NCBI RefSeq assembly: GCF_011057645.1
Contig: NZ_JAALGE010000001.1
Location: 124,001 to 188,000, forward strand
Reading direction: 5' to 3'
DNA length: 64,000 nucleotides
Source: Marisediminicola senii
GTDB taxonomy: Bacteria > Actinomycetota > Actinomycetes > Actinomycetales > Microbacteriaceae
The notes under the pieces are model-generated. The model was not told the DNA's origin and made no database searches. It saw nothing but the letters and a program-made list of their open reading frames with translations. A program made the translations under genes and the position numbers. Positions 10,698 through 19,232 of this stretch are shown here, in pieces (position 1 is the first letter of the stretch; the number at the start of each line of letters is the position of its first letter).

Positions 10698-10756
10698 AGC
10701 GACAACGACGAAGGGCCCGGCAACCAGATGGTTGCCGGGCCCTTCTCGTTGTCGCT
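10698..10756. terminator. Bidirectional terminator between rnj and the BCCT gene
   Basis: Near-perfect inverted repeat: left arm 10698-10726 and right arm 10729-10756, with one unpaired base in the left arm. The core is AAGGGCCCGGCAACCA paired with TGGTTGCCGGGCCCTT. It overlaps the last bases of the BCCT gene and serves both convergent genes. Confidence 0.9.
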
Positions 10757-12473
10757 AGGCCTTGCTGTCGGGGCCTGCACCGCGACGGTCGCGCACCCGC
10801 TGCGACCAGCGGCGCAGCGGGTGGTCGGGCTCGCGGTCGACGGGTGCTTCGACCTCGAGGCCGTAGTACTCGCCGATGTCACCGACGAACGCGGCCTGCT
10901 TGGCGCGATCGTAGGCGCGCAGCTCGCGGCGGAACGCCGTGACGGTCGCGACGCACATCAGGATCATCACGATGCTGAACGGCAGGGCCGACAGGATCGC
11001 CGCGGTCTGCAGTGCGCTGAGGCCGCCCGCGATGAGCAACGCGATGGCGAGGACGGCGGTGGCCACGGCGAAGAAGATGCGCACGGGATTGCGCGGCTCC
11101 AGGGACCCGCCAGTGGCGATCATCGACATCACGAGCGAACCGGAGTCCGACGACGTGACGAAGAAGATGGCGATGAGGATGATGGCGCCGATGGTGAGGA
11201 TCAACCCGCCCGGCATGTCCTGCAGGAGCGAGAACAATGCGGTGTTGCTGTCGACGGTTCCGTCGTCGGCCACGATTCCGCCGCCTTCGTACAGCTCGCG
11301 GTACAGGGCGCTGCCGCCGAGCACGGCGAACCACAGGAACGTGATGAGGGTGGGAACGAGCAGCACGCCGGCGACGAACTCACGCACGGTGCGACCCTTC
11401 GAGACGCGGGCGATGAACACGCCGACGAACGGGGCCCACGACATCCACCATCCCCAGTAGAACGTGGTCCAGCCGGACTGCCACACTTCGCCGTCCGTGC
11501 CCGCGTAGGCGCTGACGGTGAAGGACAGCCCGAGGAAGTTCTGCAGGTAGTTGCCGATGGACTGCACGAACTCACGCAGCAGGAACTGCGTGGGGCCGGC
11601 GAACAGCAGGAACACCAGAAGAGCGCCGGCGAGGATGAGGTTGGCGGTCGACAGCCACTTCATTCCCTTGCCGAGGCCGGAGATGAGCGACCCGATCGTG
11701 ATGGTGGTGATCACGACGATGACGGCAATTTGCACGAACAGCGACGATTCGACGATGCCCGCGGCGTCGAGTCCCGCAGAGATCTGCAGAACCCCGAGCC
11801 CGAGCGACGTAGCGACGCCGAATACCGTGCCGACGAGGGCGACCACGTCGATGGTGTTGCCCCATCCGCCGCGCACGCGCTTGCCGAGCAGGGGTTCGAG
11901 TGCCCATCGGATCGATACCGGCCGCCCCCGGCGGTGGATGGCATAGGCGAGGGCGAGGCCGACGACCACGTAGATGGCCCAGGCGTGCAGGCCCCAGTGC
12001 AGGTAGGTCTGGCTCATCGCACTCTGCGCAAGCTCAGCCGGCGTGCCGGTGACGCCGGGGCGGGGGTTGGCGAAGTGGGTGAGCGGTTCGGCGACGCCGA
12101 AGAAGACCAGTCCGATGCCCATACCCGCCGCGAAGAGCAGCGAGATCCAGGCGAGCAGCGAGAACTCGGGCTTGTCGTCGTCATTGCCGAGCTTGATGTC
12201 GCCGAAGCGGCTCACGCCCATCCAGATCGCGAAGACCACGAACATGGCCGCGAGGAGCACGTAATACCAGCTGAACGCGTTGACGACGGTGGTCTGAAGG
12301 CTGGCGAATACCGAGGTTGCGAGCTCGGGGGCGATGAGCGCGAATGCGGTGATGCCGAGGATGATCATGGCCGACGGCCAGAACACCCACTTCGCGATAC
12401 GCGGGGTCGCCGCGGGTGGCGCTTGTGGCGCGGGGGGATCGACGGTCGTCGGGTTGACAGCCTGATCGGTCAT
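10755..12473 (-). CDS. BCCT family betaine/choline/carnitine transporter
   Basis: Secondary transporter of quaternary ammonium compounds, typically sodium-coupled glycine betaine uptake for osmoprotection. It is 572 residues with about 12 membrane segments. The Trp-rich family signature appears as YWGWWMSWAPFVG followed by RVSKGRTVREF. The MGIGLVFFGVAEP segment is also typical. The N-terminal ~30 residues and the charged C-terminal tail are cytosolic; such tails sense ionic strength in BetP. ATG start. Upstream (12587-12621) is a 7-bp tandem repeat that could make its promoter region length-variable. The exact substrate is not decided by sequence. Confidence 0.93.
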   Translation of the reverse strand: MTDQAVNPTTVDPPAPQAPPAATPRIAKWVFWPSAMIILGITAFALIAPELATSVFASLQTTVVNAFSWYYVLLAAMFVVFAIWMGVSRFGDIKLGNDDDKPEFSLLAWISLLFAAGMGIGLVFFGVAEPLTHFANPRPGVTGTPAELAQSAMSQTYLHWGLHAWAIYVVVGLALAYAIHRRGRPVSIRWALEPLLGKRVRGGWGNTIDVVALVGTVFGVATSLGLGVLQISAGLDAAGIVESSLFVQIAVIVVITTITIGSLISGLGKGMKWLSTANLILAGALLVFLLFAGPTQFLLREFVQSIGNYLQNFLGLSFTVSAYAGTDGEVWQSGWTTFYWGWWMSWAPFVGVFIARVSKGRTVREFVAGVLLVPTLITFLWFAVLGGSALYRELYEGGGIVADDGTVDSNTALFSLLQDMPGGLILTIGAIILIAIFFVTSSDSGSLVMSMIATGGSLEPRNPVRIFFAVATAVLAIALLIAGGLSALQTAAILSALPFSIVMILMCVATVTAFRRELRAYDRAKQAAFVGDIGEYYGLEVEAPVDREPDHPLRRWSQRVRDRRGAGPDSKA

Positions 12474-12586
12474 TGGCGCCTCATTTCTCTGTGAATTTGC
12501 TATGCAAGTTGGCTATCAAGGGTAGCGGAGATGAGTGCCCCCGTTGTGGGGCCTTGATTTTCGGGCGCGATCGTAGGTGGTTTTCG

Positions 12587-12621
12587 CCGTCTGCCGTCTG
12601 CCGTCTGCCGTCTGCCGTCTG
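12587..12621. repeat. 7-bp tandem repeat (CCGTCTG x5)
   Basis: Five perfect copies of CCGTCTG plus a partial sixth unit. It lies in the 184-bp spacer between the prfC stop and the BCCT start, 114-148 bp upstream of the BCCT start codon. A separate TGGCGC x3 hexamer run (12641-12658) abuts the prfC stop. Confidence 0.95.
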
Positions 12622-12657
12622 CCGCAGTCGTCTGTCTTTCTGGCGCTGGCGCTGGCG

Positions 12658-14262
12658 CTACGCGCGACCGAACGCCGCGACCTCGCCGAGCAGAACCTCG
12701 GGGTGGAGCTTCTGGATGGCCTGCAGGCGCCACTGCGTGCTGAACAGGGCGATGAGTGCGCCGTCGGAGCGGGTGAGCACCTCGCACTGGCGTTCCTTCT
12801 CGAGCACCGCCGCACCCTCGCGGTCGGTTCCGCGTGCCACCTCGTATGGCAGCGCCTCGAGGCGGATCGCGGCACCGAAGTCGTGCGTCATCCGTTCGAC
12901 CACGACCTCGAACTGCATCGGTCCGACCGCGCCGAGCACGGGGGCCTGGTCGCCGCGCAGGTCGGAACGCATCACCTGGATGACGCCCTCGTGGTCGAGT
13001 TGCTCGATTCCCCGCCGAAACTGCTTGTGCTTGCTCGAGTCGGCCGACCGCACGACGCGGAAGTGCTCTGGCGAGAACATCGGCAGCCGCGGGAACTCGA
13101 CCGGGGTGCCCTCGAACACCGAGTCGCCCACCCGCAGGGCCGACGCGTTGACGAGGCCGACGACGTCGCCGGGCCAGGCGTGGTCGGCGACCTCGCGCAC
13201 CCGCCCGAAGAGCTGCTGGGCGTACTTGGTGGCGAAGGGACGGCCGGTCGCCTGGTGCGTGACGATCATTCCCCGGGTGAAGAGGCCGGAGCAGACCCGC
13301 ACGAACGCGACGTGGTCGCGGTGCGCGGTGTTCATGCCCGACTGCACCTTGAAGACGAACCCCGAGAAGTCGGTGTCGACGGCGCGGCGTTCGCCCGTGG
13401 CATCCACCCTGGCCTCGGCGGGCGGGGCGATCTGCACGAGCGATTCGAGCAGCTCGTGCACGCCGAAACCGGCGACCGCGGCGCTGAACAGCACCGGCGT
13501 GGTCTCGTTGCCGAGAAAACGCTCGTCGTCGTGGTCCTGGCCCTCGGCGTCGAGCAGCTCGACCTCCTCGACCGCGGTCTCCCACGCGACGCCCTCGCGC
13601 TCGAGCGCCTCGGCGGGGGTGAGTCGTTCGGCGATCGGCCGGGTCGCGCCGCCGGGGGAGCGGTCGAAGTGCACGAACTCGCCTGTGGCCCGGTCGAGCA
13701 CGCCGCGAAAGTCCCCCGCGATTCCGACGGGCCAGGTGAGCGGCGTCGGCACGAGGCCCGTGCGTTCCTTGATCTCGTCGAGCAGGGCGAGGGCGTCGAG
13801 TCCTGGCCGGTCCCACTTGTTGATGACCGTGATGACCGGCAGGTCGCGCTGCTTGCACACGGCGAACAGCTTCATGGTCTGCACCTCGAGGCCCTTGGCC
13901 GCGTCGACGAGCATGACGGCGGCGTCGACCGCCGAGAGCACGCGGTAGGTGTCCTCGGAGAAGTCGGCGTGGCCGGGGGTGTCGACGAGGTTGATGATCG
14001 TGTCGTCGTAGTCGAACTGGATCGCGGTCGAGGTGACCGAGATGCCGCGTTCCTGCTCCATGGCCATCCAGTCGGAGACCGTGCCGCGGCGGCCCGCCTT
14101 GCCGTGCGTGGCGCCCGCGGTCGTGATCGCGCGGGCGTGCAGCAGCAGCGCTTCGGTGAGCGTCGACTTGCCGGCATCCGGGTGCGAGATGACGGCGAAG
14201 GTGCGGCGGCGGCGCGCCTCGGTCGCGATGTCGAGAGTGGATGCTTCGGCGGAGGGAGACAT
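12658..14262 (-). CDS. prfC: Peptide chain release factor 3
   Basis: Translational GTPase that removes RF1/RF2 from the ribosome after peptide release. It is 534 residues, close to the usual ~530. G-domain motifs are visible: G1 SHPDAGKSTL near residue 31, the switch I part VTSTAIQFDY, G3 DTPGHADFSEDT, and G4 NKWDRPG. The RF3-type domains II and III follow, with FVFKVQSGMNTAHRDHVAFV. The ATG at 14262 is preferred to the upstream in-frame TTG at 14271. It is transcribed in the same direction as purSQ, 98 bp downstream of purQ. Confidence 0.96.
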   Translation of the reverse strand: MSPSAEASTLDIATEARRRRTFAVISHPDAGKSTLTEALLLHARAITTAGATHGKAGRRGTVSDWMAMEQERGISVTSTAIQFDYDDTIINLVDTPGHADFSEDTYRVLSAVDAAVMLVDAAKGLEVQTMKLFAVCKQRDLPVITVINKWDRPGLDALALLDEIKERTGLVPTPLTWPVGIAGDFRGVLDRATGEFVHFDRSPGGATRPIAERLTPAEALEREGVAWETAVEEVELLDAEGQDHDDERFLGNETTPVLFSAAVAGFGVHELLESLVQIAPPAEARVDATGERRAVDTDFSGFVFKVQSGMNTAHRDHVAFVRVCSGLFTRGMIVTHQATGRPFATKYAQQLFGRVREVADHAWPGDVVGLVNASALRVGDSVFEGTPVEFPRLPMFSPEHFRVVRSADSSKHKQFRRGIEQLDHEGVIQVMRSDLRGDQAPVLGAVGPMQFEVVVERMTHDFGAAIRLEALPYEVARGTDREGAAVLEKERQCEVLTRSDGALIALFSTQWRLQAIQKLHPEVLLGEVAAFGRA

Positions 14263-14360
14263 GCTTACCAAATGTTCGGGGGCGAAAGGGTGCGGTGCGA
14301 CGCAGCCCGGTCGGGGCGGCCTCGCGGGTGGTGCGCGCGGGTGGTCGCGCGACGGGAGCG

Positions 14361-15062
14361 CTAGGCGGCTGCGGCCGCGAGCGACGCGACCGCCGAGGTG
14401 AAGATCGTGAGCCCGTCGATGCCGGAGCGCATCGCGGCCGGGGTGTCGGGGCCGAAGCCCTCCTGCACGGCGTGCTCGGGGTGCGGCATGAGCCCGACCA
14501 CGTTGCCGCGGGCGTTCGTGATGCCGGCGATGTCGTTCATCGACCCGTTCGGGTTGACGTCGAGGTAGCGGAACGCGACCAACCCCTCGCCCTCGAGCCG
14601 CGCGATGGTCTCGTCGGAGGCGATGTAGCCACCCTCGCCGTTCTTCAGCGGAATGGTGATCTGCTGCTGGTCGGCGAACCCGGAGGTCCAGGCGGTCGAG
14701 GCGTTCTCGACCCGCAGCGCCTGGTCGCGGCAGATGAAGCTGCCGTGGTCGTTGCGAACCAGGCCGCCGGGCAGCAGGTGCGCCTCGGCGAGCATCTGGA
14801 ACCCGTTGCAGATGCCGAGCACGGGCATTCCGGCCTCGGCCGCGGCGATGACCTCGGCCATGATCGGCGAGAGGCTCGCGATCGCGCCGGCGCGCAGGTA
14901 GTCGCCGTAGCTGAACCCGCCGGGCAGCACGATGGCCTCGACGCCCTGCAGGTCGTGCTCGCCGTGCCAGAGCGCTACCGGCTCCGCGCCGGCGAGGCGC
15001 ACCGCGCGCTGCGCGTCACGGTCGTCGAGGCTGCCGGGAAAGGTGATGACGCCGATGCGCAT
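14361..15062 (-). CDS. purQ: Phosphoribosylformylglycinamidine synthase subunit PurQ
   Basis: Glutaminase subunit of FGAM synthase that feeds ammonia to PurL. It is a class I amidotransferase of 233 residues. The nucleophile Cys lies in the elbow [11 protein letters not shown] near residue 85. The His-Glu pair of the triad is in [10 protein letters not shown] near residue 195. [13 protein letters not shown] near residue 50 is the family oxyanion-strand signature. Its ATG shares one base with the purS stop (TGATG), so the two are translated together. Confidence 0.97.
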   Translation of the reverse strand: MRIGVITFPGSLDDRDAQRAVRLAGAEPVALWHGEHDLQGVEAIVLPGGFSYGDYLRAGAIASLSPIMAEVIAAAEAGMPVLGICNGFQMLAEAHLLPGGLVRNDHGSFICRDQALRVENASTAWTSGFADQQQITIPLKNGEGGYIASDETIARLEGEGLVAFRYLDVNPNGSMNDIAGITNARGNVVGLMPHPEHAVQEGFGPDTPAAMRSGIDGLTIFTSAVASLAAAAA

Positions 15063-15382
15063 CAGTTGCCTGCCAGGGTGGAGCGCTCGGTCTCGCTGGG
15101 AACGGATGCGGGGGTGGATGCCGCGGCGCCCGCCAGCCCGGGAGCGAACGCCACCGACACGACATCCTCGATCACCGAGTTCGACAGCATGGAGTCGGCC
15201 AGCGCACGCGCGTCGTCGAGCGCCGCGTCATCCATCGGTCCGTCGAACGACAGCTCGAAACGCTTGCCGATGCGCACACCGGTGAAGCGGGATCCCAGTC
15301 GGGAGAGGGCGCCGGTGACGGCCTTGCCCTGGGGGTCGAGAAGTTCGGCCTTGGGCATGACCTCGACGATGATTGTGGGCAC
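15062..15382 (-). CDS. purS: Phosphoribosylformylglycinamidine synthase subunit PurS
   Basis: Small structural subunit that docks PurQ on PurL for ammonia transfer. The family core is [20 protein letters not shown], then [13 protein letters not shown]. At 106 residues it is longer than the usual ~80-85 because of an Ala/Thr/Ser-rich tail after the core. GTG start at 15382. It is the first gene of the purSQ pair. Confidence 0.95.
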   Translation of the reverse strand: MPTIIVEVMPKAELLDPQGKAVTGALSRLGSRFTGVRIGKRFELSFDGPMDDAALDDARALADSMLSNSVIEDVVSVAFAPGLAGAAASTPASVPSETERSTLAGN

Positions 15383-15543
15383 CGGGCACTCCGTTTGCGA
15401 GTCGGGCGAAGGCGTTCAGCGCGAGATAGCGAGAAACCGCCGGGAAACCCCCAGTCTACCGCCGCGTGCCGCGCCCCACCGCAAGCCCCCTATGGGTGAT
15501 GCGCTCCCCCTGTACTGTCGAAACCTGACGAGTAGGGGTGACC

Positions 15544-16800
15544 ATGTTGAAACGTTCACGCGTGGCCGAAGTGGCCGACCAGATCGAGCCGGAGCGCACG
15601 CCGACATCATTGTGGACCGACCCGCTCGGCCGGTCCGCGACCCGGGCGGCGCAGGTCATCCTGCTGCTGGTGATCGCAAGCGTCATCGTGTACGCGGCGG
15701 TGACCCTGTCCTTGGTGGTCATCCCCGTGATCATCGCGCTCATCCTCGCGTCGGCGCTGCGCCCGGTGGTGCGCTTCCTCGAGAGCGTCATGCCGCGCAC
15801 GCTCGCGGCGATCCTGTCGCTCCTGCTCGGAGTCTCGGTGCTGGGCGGCATCGTGACCGGAGTGGTATTCGCCGTGCGGTCCGAGTACGACAGCCTCGAA
15901 GAGTCGGTGCTGTCGGGCATCGACGAGCTCGTCGCGCTGTTCGAAAATGGGGGCCTGCCGGTCAACCAGGACGTCATCGACGAGGCGATCTCGGCGGGCC
16001 AGGACTTCCTCACCAGCAGCGCGTTCGGCTCAGGTGCGCTCGCGGGGGTCACGTCGGTCGTGTCGTTCCTGACCGGGCTCGTGCTGTTCCTCTTCATCCT
16101 GTTCTTCTTCCTCAAGGAGGGCCCGCAGATGTGGGCGTTCCTGATCAAGGCGTTCGACGCCGAGACCCACACCAAGGCGCGCAACGCCGGCAACCGCGCC
16201 GTCGAGGTGCTCGGTGGCTATATCCGCGGAACGGCGACCGTCGCCGCGGTCGACGCGATCATCATCGGTGCCGGGCTGTTCTTCCTCGACGTGCAACTCG
16301 CACTGCCGCTGGCCGTCATCGTGTTCATCGGTGCCTTCATTCCCATCGTCGGAGCGACGGCGGCCGGCATCATCGCAGCGCTCGTCGCGCTGGTCACCAA
16401 TGACTTCAATACGGCAGTCATCGTGATCATCATCGTGGTCGTCGTCAACCAGCTCGAGGGCAACCTGCTCGCGCCGTTCGTGCTCGGCAATGCTCTCAAG
16501 CTCAACGGCCTCGTCGTGCTGCTCGCCCTGACCGCGGGGACCGTGCTCGGCGGCATCGTCGGCACGCTGCTCTCGGTGCCGCTCGCCGCCGTGGCGTGGG
16601 CGATCATCAAGTCGTGGAGCGGGGAGAACGTTCCCGTGCCGGGCATCGACACGCCGAAGTCCGCCAGGGGCAGGTACGTATCGCAGGTCGCCGACCGCAA
16701 GTCGTGGGTCTCCCGCGGCCGGATCGGCAAGCTCGGCAAACCCGGCAAGGACGGCAAGACCGCCAAGACCGGCAAGGACGCGGTTCCCTCCGGCGCCTGA
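15544..16800 (+). CDS. AI-2E family transporter
   Basis: Polytopic membrane protein of the AI-2E (PerM/TqsA) family, 418 residues. Members are linked to export of autoinducer-2 or to sodium/proton antiport; the substrate here is unknown. About eight hydrophobic segments are visible. The family segment GGYIRGTATVAAVDAIIIGA lies in the middle. The motif NQLEGNLLAPFVLGNALKLN precedes the last helices. The C-terminal ~55 residues are Lys/Gly-rich (repeated GKPGKDGKTAKTGKD) and probably cytosolic. The ATG at 15544 is chosen because AGGGG lies five bases before it; an in-frame GTG at 15538 is the alternative. It is divergent from purS. Confidence 0.88.
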   Translation: MLKRSRVAEVADQIEPERTPTSLWTDPLGRSATRAAQVILLLVIASVIVYAAVTLSLVVIPVIIALILASALRPVVRFLESVMPRTLAAILSLLLGVSVLGGIVTGVVFAVRSEYDSLEESVLSGIDELVALFENGGLPVNQDVIDEAISAGQDFLTSSAFGSGALAGVTSVVSFLTGLVLFLFILFFFLKEGPQMWAFLIKAFDAETHTKARNAGNRAVEVLGGYIRGTATVAAVDAIIIGAGLFFLDVQLALPLAVIVFIGAFIPIVGATAAGIIAALVALVTNDFNTAVIVIIIVVVVNQLEGNLLAPFVLGNALKLNGLVVLLALTAGTVLGGIVGTLLSVPLAAVAWAIIKSWSGENVPVPGIDTPKSARGRYVSQVADRKSWVSRGRIGKLGKPGKDGKTAKTGKDAVPSGA

Positions 16801-16937
16801 TCCGCGCCGGCGGGCCCCCGCCCGAAAGTCATCACAAAAAAGTTCGATGTCGCTGCATCCAAAACGGCACTGTCGCCGGAAGTACCTCCTGTAAGCACAA
16901 CCCCCAATGCCCCTCGGGGCGCGAACAGGAGCAGATT

Positions 16938-17771
16938 GTGAAATCACGTATCGCCGCAGGCAGTGCAGCAGGCGCACTTCTCATCGCCGCAGTCGCAGTC
17001 CCCATGTCGGCATCCGCAAGCACCACCGACGCGCAGCTCTCCGTGGTGCACGGCGTGCCCGGCGTCACGGTCGACGTATGGGTCAACGGTGCCCTCACCC
17101 TCGACGACTTCACCCCTGGCACCGTCGCCGGACCGCTCGCCCTGCCGGCCGGAACCTATTCCGTCGCGATCACCGGGTCCGACGCCGCATCCGCAACCGA
17201 AGGCGTCGTCATCGGGCCCGCCGACCTGCCGCTCGCAGCCGGGGGCAACTACACCGCTGTCGCGCACCTCACCGAGGCCGGTGAGCCCACGGCGTCGCTG
17301 TTCACCAACGACATCTCGGCCACCGCAGCGGGTGAAGGTCGCTTGACCGTTCGCCACACCGCAGCGGCACCCGCCGTCGACGTGCTCGCGGGCGGCTCGG
17401 CCGTCGTCAGCGGACTCACCAACCCGAACGAGCAGATCCTCAACCTCGCCCCGGCCACCGTGTCGGCATCGGTCGTCGCAGCCGGAACCACCGAGCCCGC
17501 GCTGATCGGCCCGGCCGACGTTCCGGTCACCGAGGGATCGAACACCATCGTGTACGCCTATGGCAGCCTGGCCGACGACACCCTCGCGGTCGCCGTTCAG
17601 ACGATCGACGGACTGCACACCCCGCCCGCCGGAATCCCGGCAGGACAGACCGGTGAGGCAGCACTCGCCGGCTCATCAGAGAACCTGTGGACCGGCCTCG
17701 GAGTCTTCGGACTCCTGCTCGCCGCCGCCGGCGCGCTGATCGCCACCCGCAAGTACTCGGCCCAGCGCTAA
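16938..17771 (+). CDS. Exported DUF4397 domain protein with C-terminal membrane anchor
   Basis: Surface protein of 277 residues with unknown function. A signal peptide occupies about residues 1-28. Two similar halves follow: each starts with a VVHGVPGVTVDVWVNG-like strand pair and contains a (V/L)IGPADLP-type segment. This indicates an internal duplication of the DUF4397 fold. The C-terminus is a membrane helix followed by RKYSAQR, like a sorting tail. No LPxTG or LAxTG motif precedes it; the nearest tract is ALAGSSENLWTG. GTG start with AGGAG six bases upstream. It is the first gene of a row with a sortase, an ECF sigma factor and an anti-sigma factor. Confidence 0.85.
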   Translation: MKSRIAAGSAAGALLIAAVAVPMSASASTTDAQLSVVHGVPGVTVDVWVNGALTLDDFTPGTVAGPLALPAGTYSVAITGSDAASATEGVVIGPADLPLAAGGNYTAVAHLTEAGEPTASLFTNDISATAAGEGRLTVRHTAAAPAVDVLAGGSAVVSGLTNPNEQILNLAPATVSASVVAAGTTEPALIGPADVPVTEGSNTIVYAYGSLADDTLAVAVQTIDGLHTPPAGIPAGQTGEAALAGSSENLWTGLGVFGLLLAAAGALIATRKYSAQR

Positions 17772-17798
17772 GCGCCGACCCGAGTAGCCGAGGTGCAC

Positions 17799-18566
17799 AT
17801 GAGCAGGGGACGACTGACGGCGACACTCATCGCGAGTGTGCTCGTCGGTCTTCCCCTGCTCGTGGCGTGCGCCCCGCAGGCCACGCTCACCAGGGTTCCG
17901 CCCCGCCCGATCGCGCTGTCCCCGTCGGCCTCGGCGTCACCTTCGCCGACCCCGAGCCCCACCCCGTCGCCGACCCCCACCCCGTCCCCGTCGGCCACCG
18001 CCATCCCCGCGCCTCCCGCTCCCGAGCCGCAACCCGCGGCTCCCGCACCCGTGCCCGACATACCCCGGTCGGATGCCGCCGCCAGCACGTACCTCCCCCC
18101 GGGAGTGGTCGCACCGCAGCGCATCTCCATTCCGCAACTCGGCATCGACATGCCCATCGAGGCGGAAGGCGTCGACGACAACGGGGCCATGGCGCTCCCC
18201 CCTGAAGCCGCGATCGCTGGCTGGTACCAGTACGGGCCCGGCATCCACAACGACGAGGGCGCCACCGTGATCGCCGCGCACATCGACTCGTTCCACGACG
18301 GCGTCGGGCCGTTCAGCCGGCTCCGCGACGCATCGGCGGGAAGCACCGTCACCGTCAGCGGCTCGGACGGGTCATCCGTCGACTACACCATCACCGAGGT
18401 GCGCTCGGTCGGCAAGATCGATGCCCCAATGGCCGAGGTGTTCGACCGCTCAGGCGACCCGCGCCTCACCCTGGTCACCTGCGGCGGCATCTTCGACTCG
18501 AGCACCGGACACTACCTCGACAACGTCATCGTCACCGCGGTTCCCGCATCGTCCGCGGGCGGGTGA
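17799..18566 (+). CDS. Class F-type sortase with lipobox and Pro-rich linker
   Basis: Cysteine transpeptidase-like protein of 255 residues, likely acting outside the membrane. The N-terminus ends in LLVAC (Cys24), a lipobox, so it may be a lipoprotein rather than a helix-anchored sortase. Residues ~40-90 are a Ser/Pro/Thr/Ala-rich linker. The sortase barrel follows: VAPQRISIPQLGIDMPIEA, then catalytic His161 in VIAAHIDS and Cys228 in LTLVTCGG. The third active-site residue, Arg, is expected about nine residues after the Cys but is Gly here (TGHYLDN); no Arg occurs after the Cys. ATG at 17799 is preferred over GTG at 17793 because GAGG sits five bases before it. Confidence 0.87.
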   Translation: MSRGRLTATLIASVLVGLPLLVACAPQATLTRVPPRPIALSPSASASPSPTPSPTPSPTPTPSPSATAIPAPPAPEPQPAAPAPVPDIPRSDAAASTYLPPGVVAPQRISIPQLGIDMPIEAEGVDDNGAMALPPEAAIAGWYQYGPGIHNDEGATVIAAHIDSFHDGVGPFSRLRDASAGSTVTVSGSDGSSVDYTITEVRSVGKIDAPMAEVFDRSGDPRLTLVTCGGIFDSSTGHYLDNVIVTAVPASSAGG

Positions 18567-18626
18567 GGTGGCCAGCCGGGGTCTCCACAGGCGGGAGACC
18601 GTTACGCGTCGACAGGAGCTACGTTA

Positions 18627-19232
18627 GTGACGGGCGCAGGGTGCGTCTCGATGACGAGAACTCAGCGGACGCAATTGACTGACATCGTGCACGACGACGA
18701 CCAGGAATCGGTCACCGCCGATTTCGTGGCCGGTGACGAGCGCGCGCTCGCGGCGATGTACGATCGCTGGTCGCGCCTCGTCTACAGCATGGCGGCCAGG
18801 TCACTCGGGGATGCCACGGAGGCGGAAGATGTCACGCAGAAGGTGTTCGTCGCCGCGTGGCTCGGCCGGCACACCTTCGATCCGTCCCGCGCGAGGCTCG
18901 GCGGGTGGCTCGTCGGCATCACCAAGAACACGATCGCCGATTCCCACGCCCGCATCGCCCGCGAGCGCCGCGACCGCGAGGCGATCATCGCCAGCCTCGA
19001 CCGCGAGGTCTCGTGGTGGTCGGAAGACCTCGCCGACCGCCTGCTGGTGGCCGATGAGCTCGCGCTGCTGCCAGAGGCCCCGCGCCAGATCATGCAGCTC
19101 GCTTTCTACGACCACCTCACGCACTCCCAGATTGCCGCCCGACTCGACATGCCCCTCGGCACGGTCAAAAGTCATATCCGTCGAAGTCTCGATCGGCTCC
19201 GAACACGATTGGAGGTGAATGATGACGCATAG
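18627..19232 (+). CDS. ECF RNA polymerase sigma factor (SigK-like group)
   Basis: Extracytoplasmic-function sigma factor of 201 residues. Region 2 runs from about residue 32 (FVAGDERALAAMYDRWSRLV) through TEAEDVTQKVFVAAW. Region 4 lies at about residues 145-195, with a helix-turn-helix in HSQIAARLDMPLGTVKSHIR. GTG start with AGGAG eight bases upstream; a later in-frame ATG (18651) is the alternative. The stop overlaps the start of the anti-sigma gene, so the pair is coupled. By context it should control envelope genes, possibly including the upstream DUF4397-sortase pair. Confidence 0.93.
   Translation: MTGAGCVSMTRTQRTQLTDIVHDDDQESVTADFVAGDERALAAMYDRWSRLVYSMAARSLGDATEAEDVTQKVFVAAWLGRHTFDPSRARLGGWLVGITKNTIADSHARIARERRDREAIIASLDREVSWWSEDLADRLLVADELALLPEAPRQIMQLAFYDHLTHSQIAARLDMPLGTVKSHIRRSLDRLRTRLEVNDDA

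Noticed and set aside
8864-10882. A 672-codon open frame on the minus strand across RNase J
   Set aside because: Shadow of the RNase J gene; the translation has no recognisable domain and spans the terminator.
12474-12657. An insertion-sequence remnant between prfC and the BCCT gene
   Set aside because: Only simple heptamer and hexamer repeats are present; no terminal inverted repeats, target duplication or transposase fragment.
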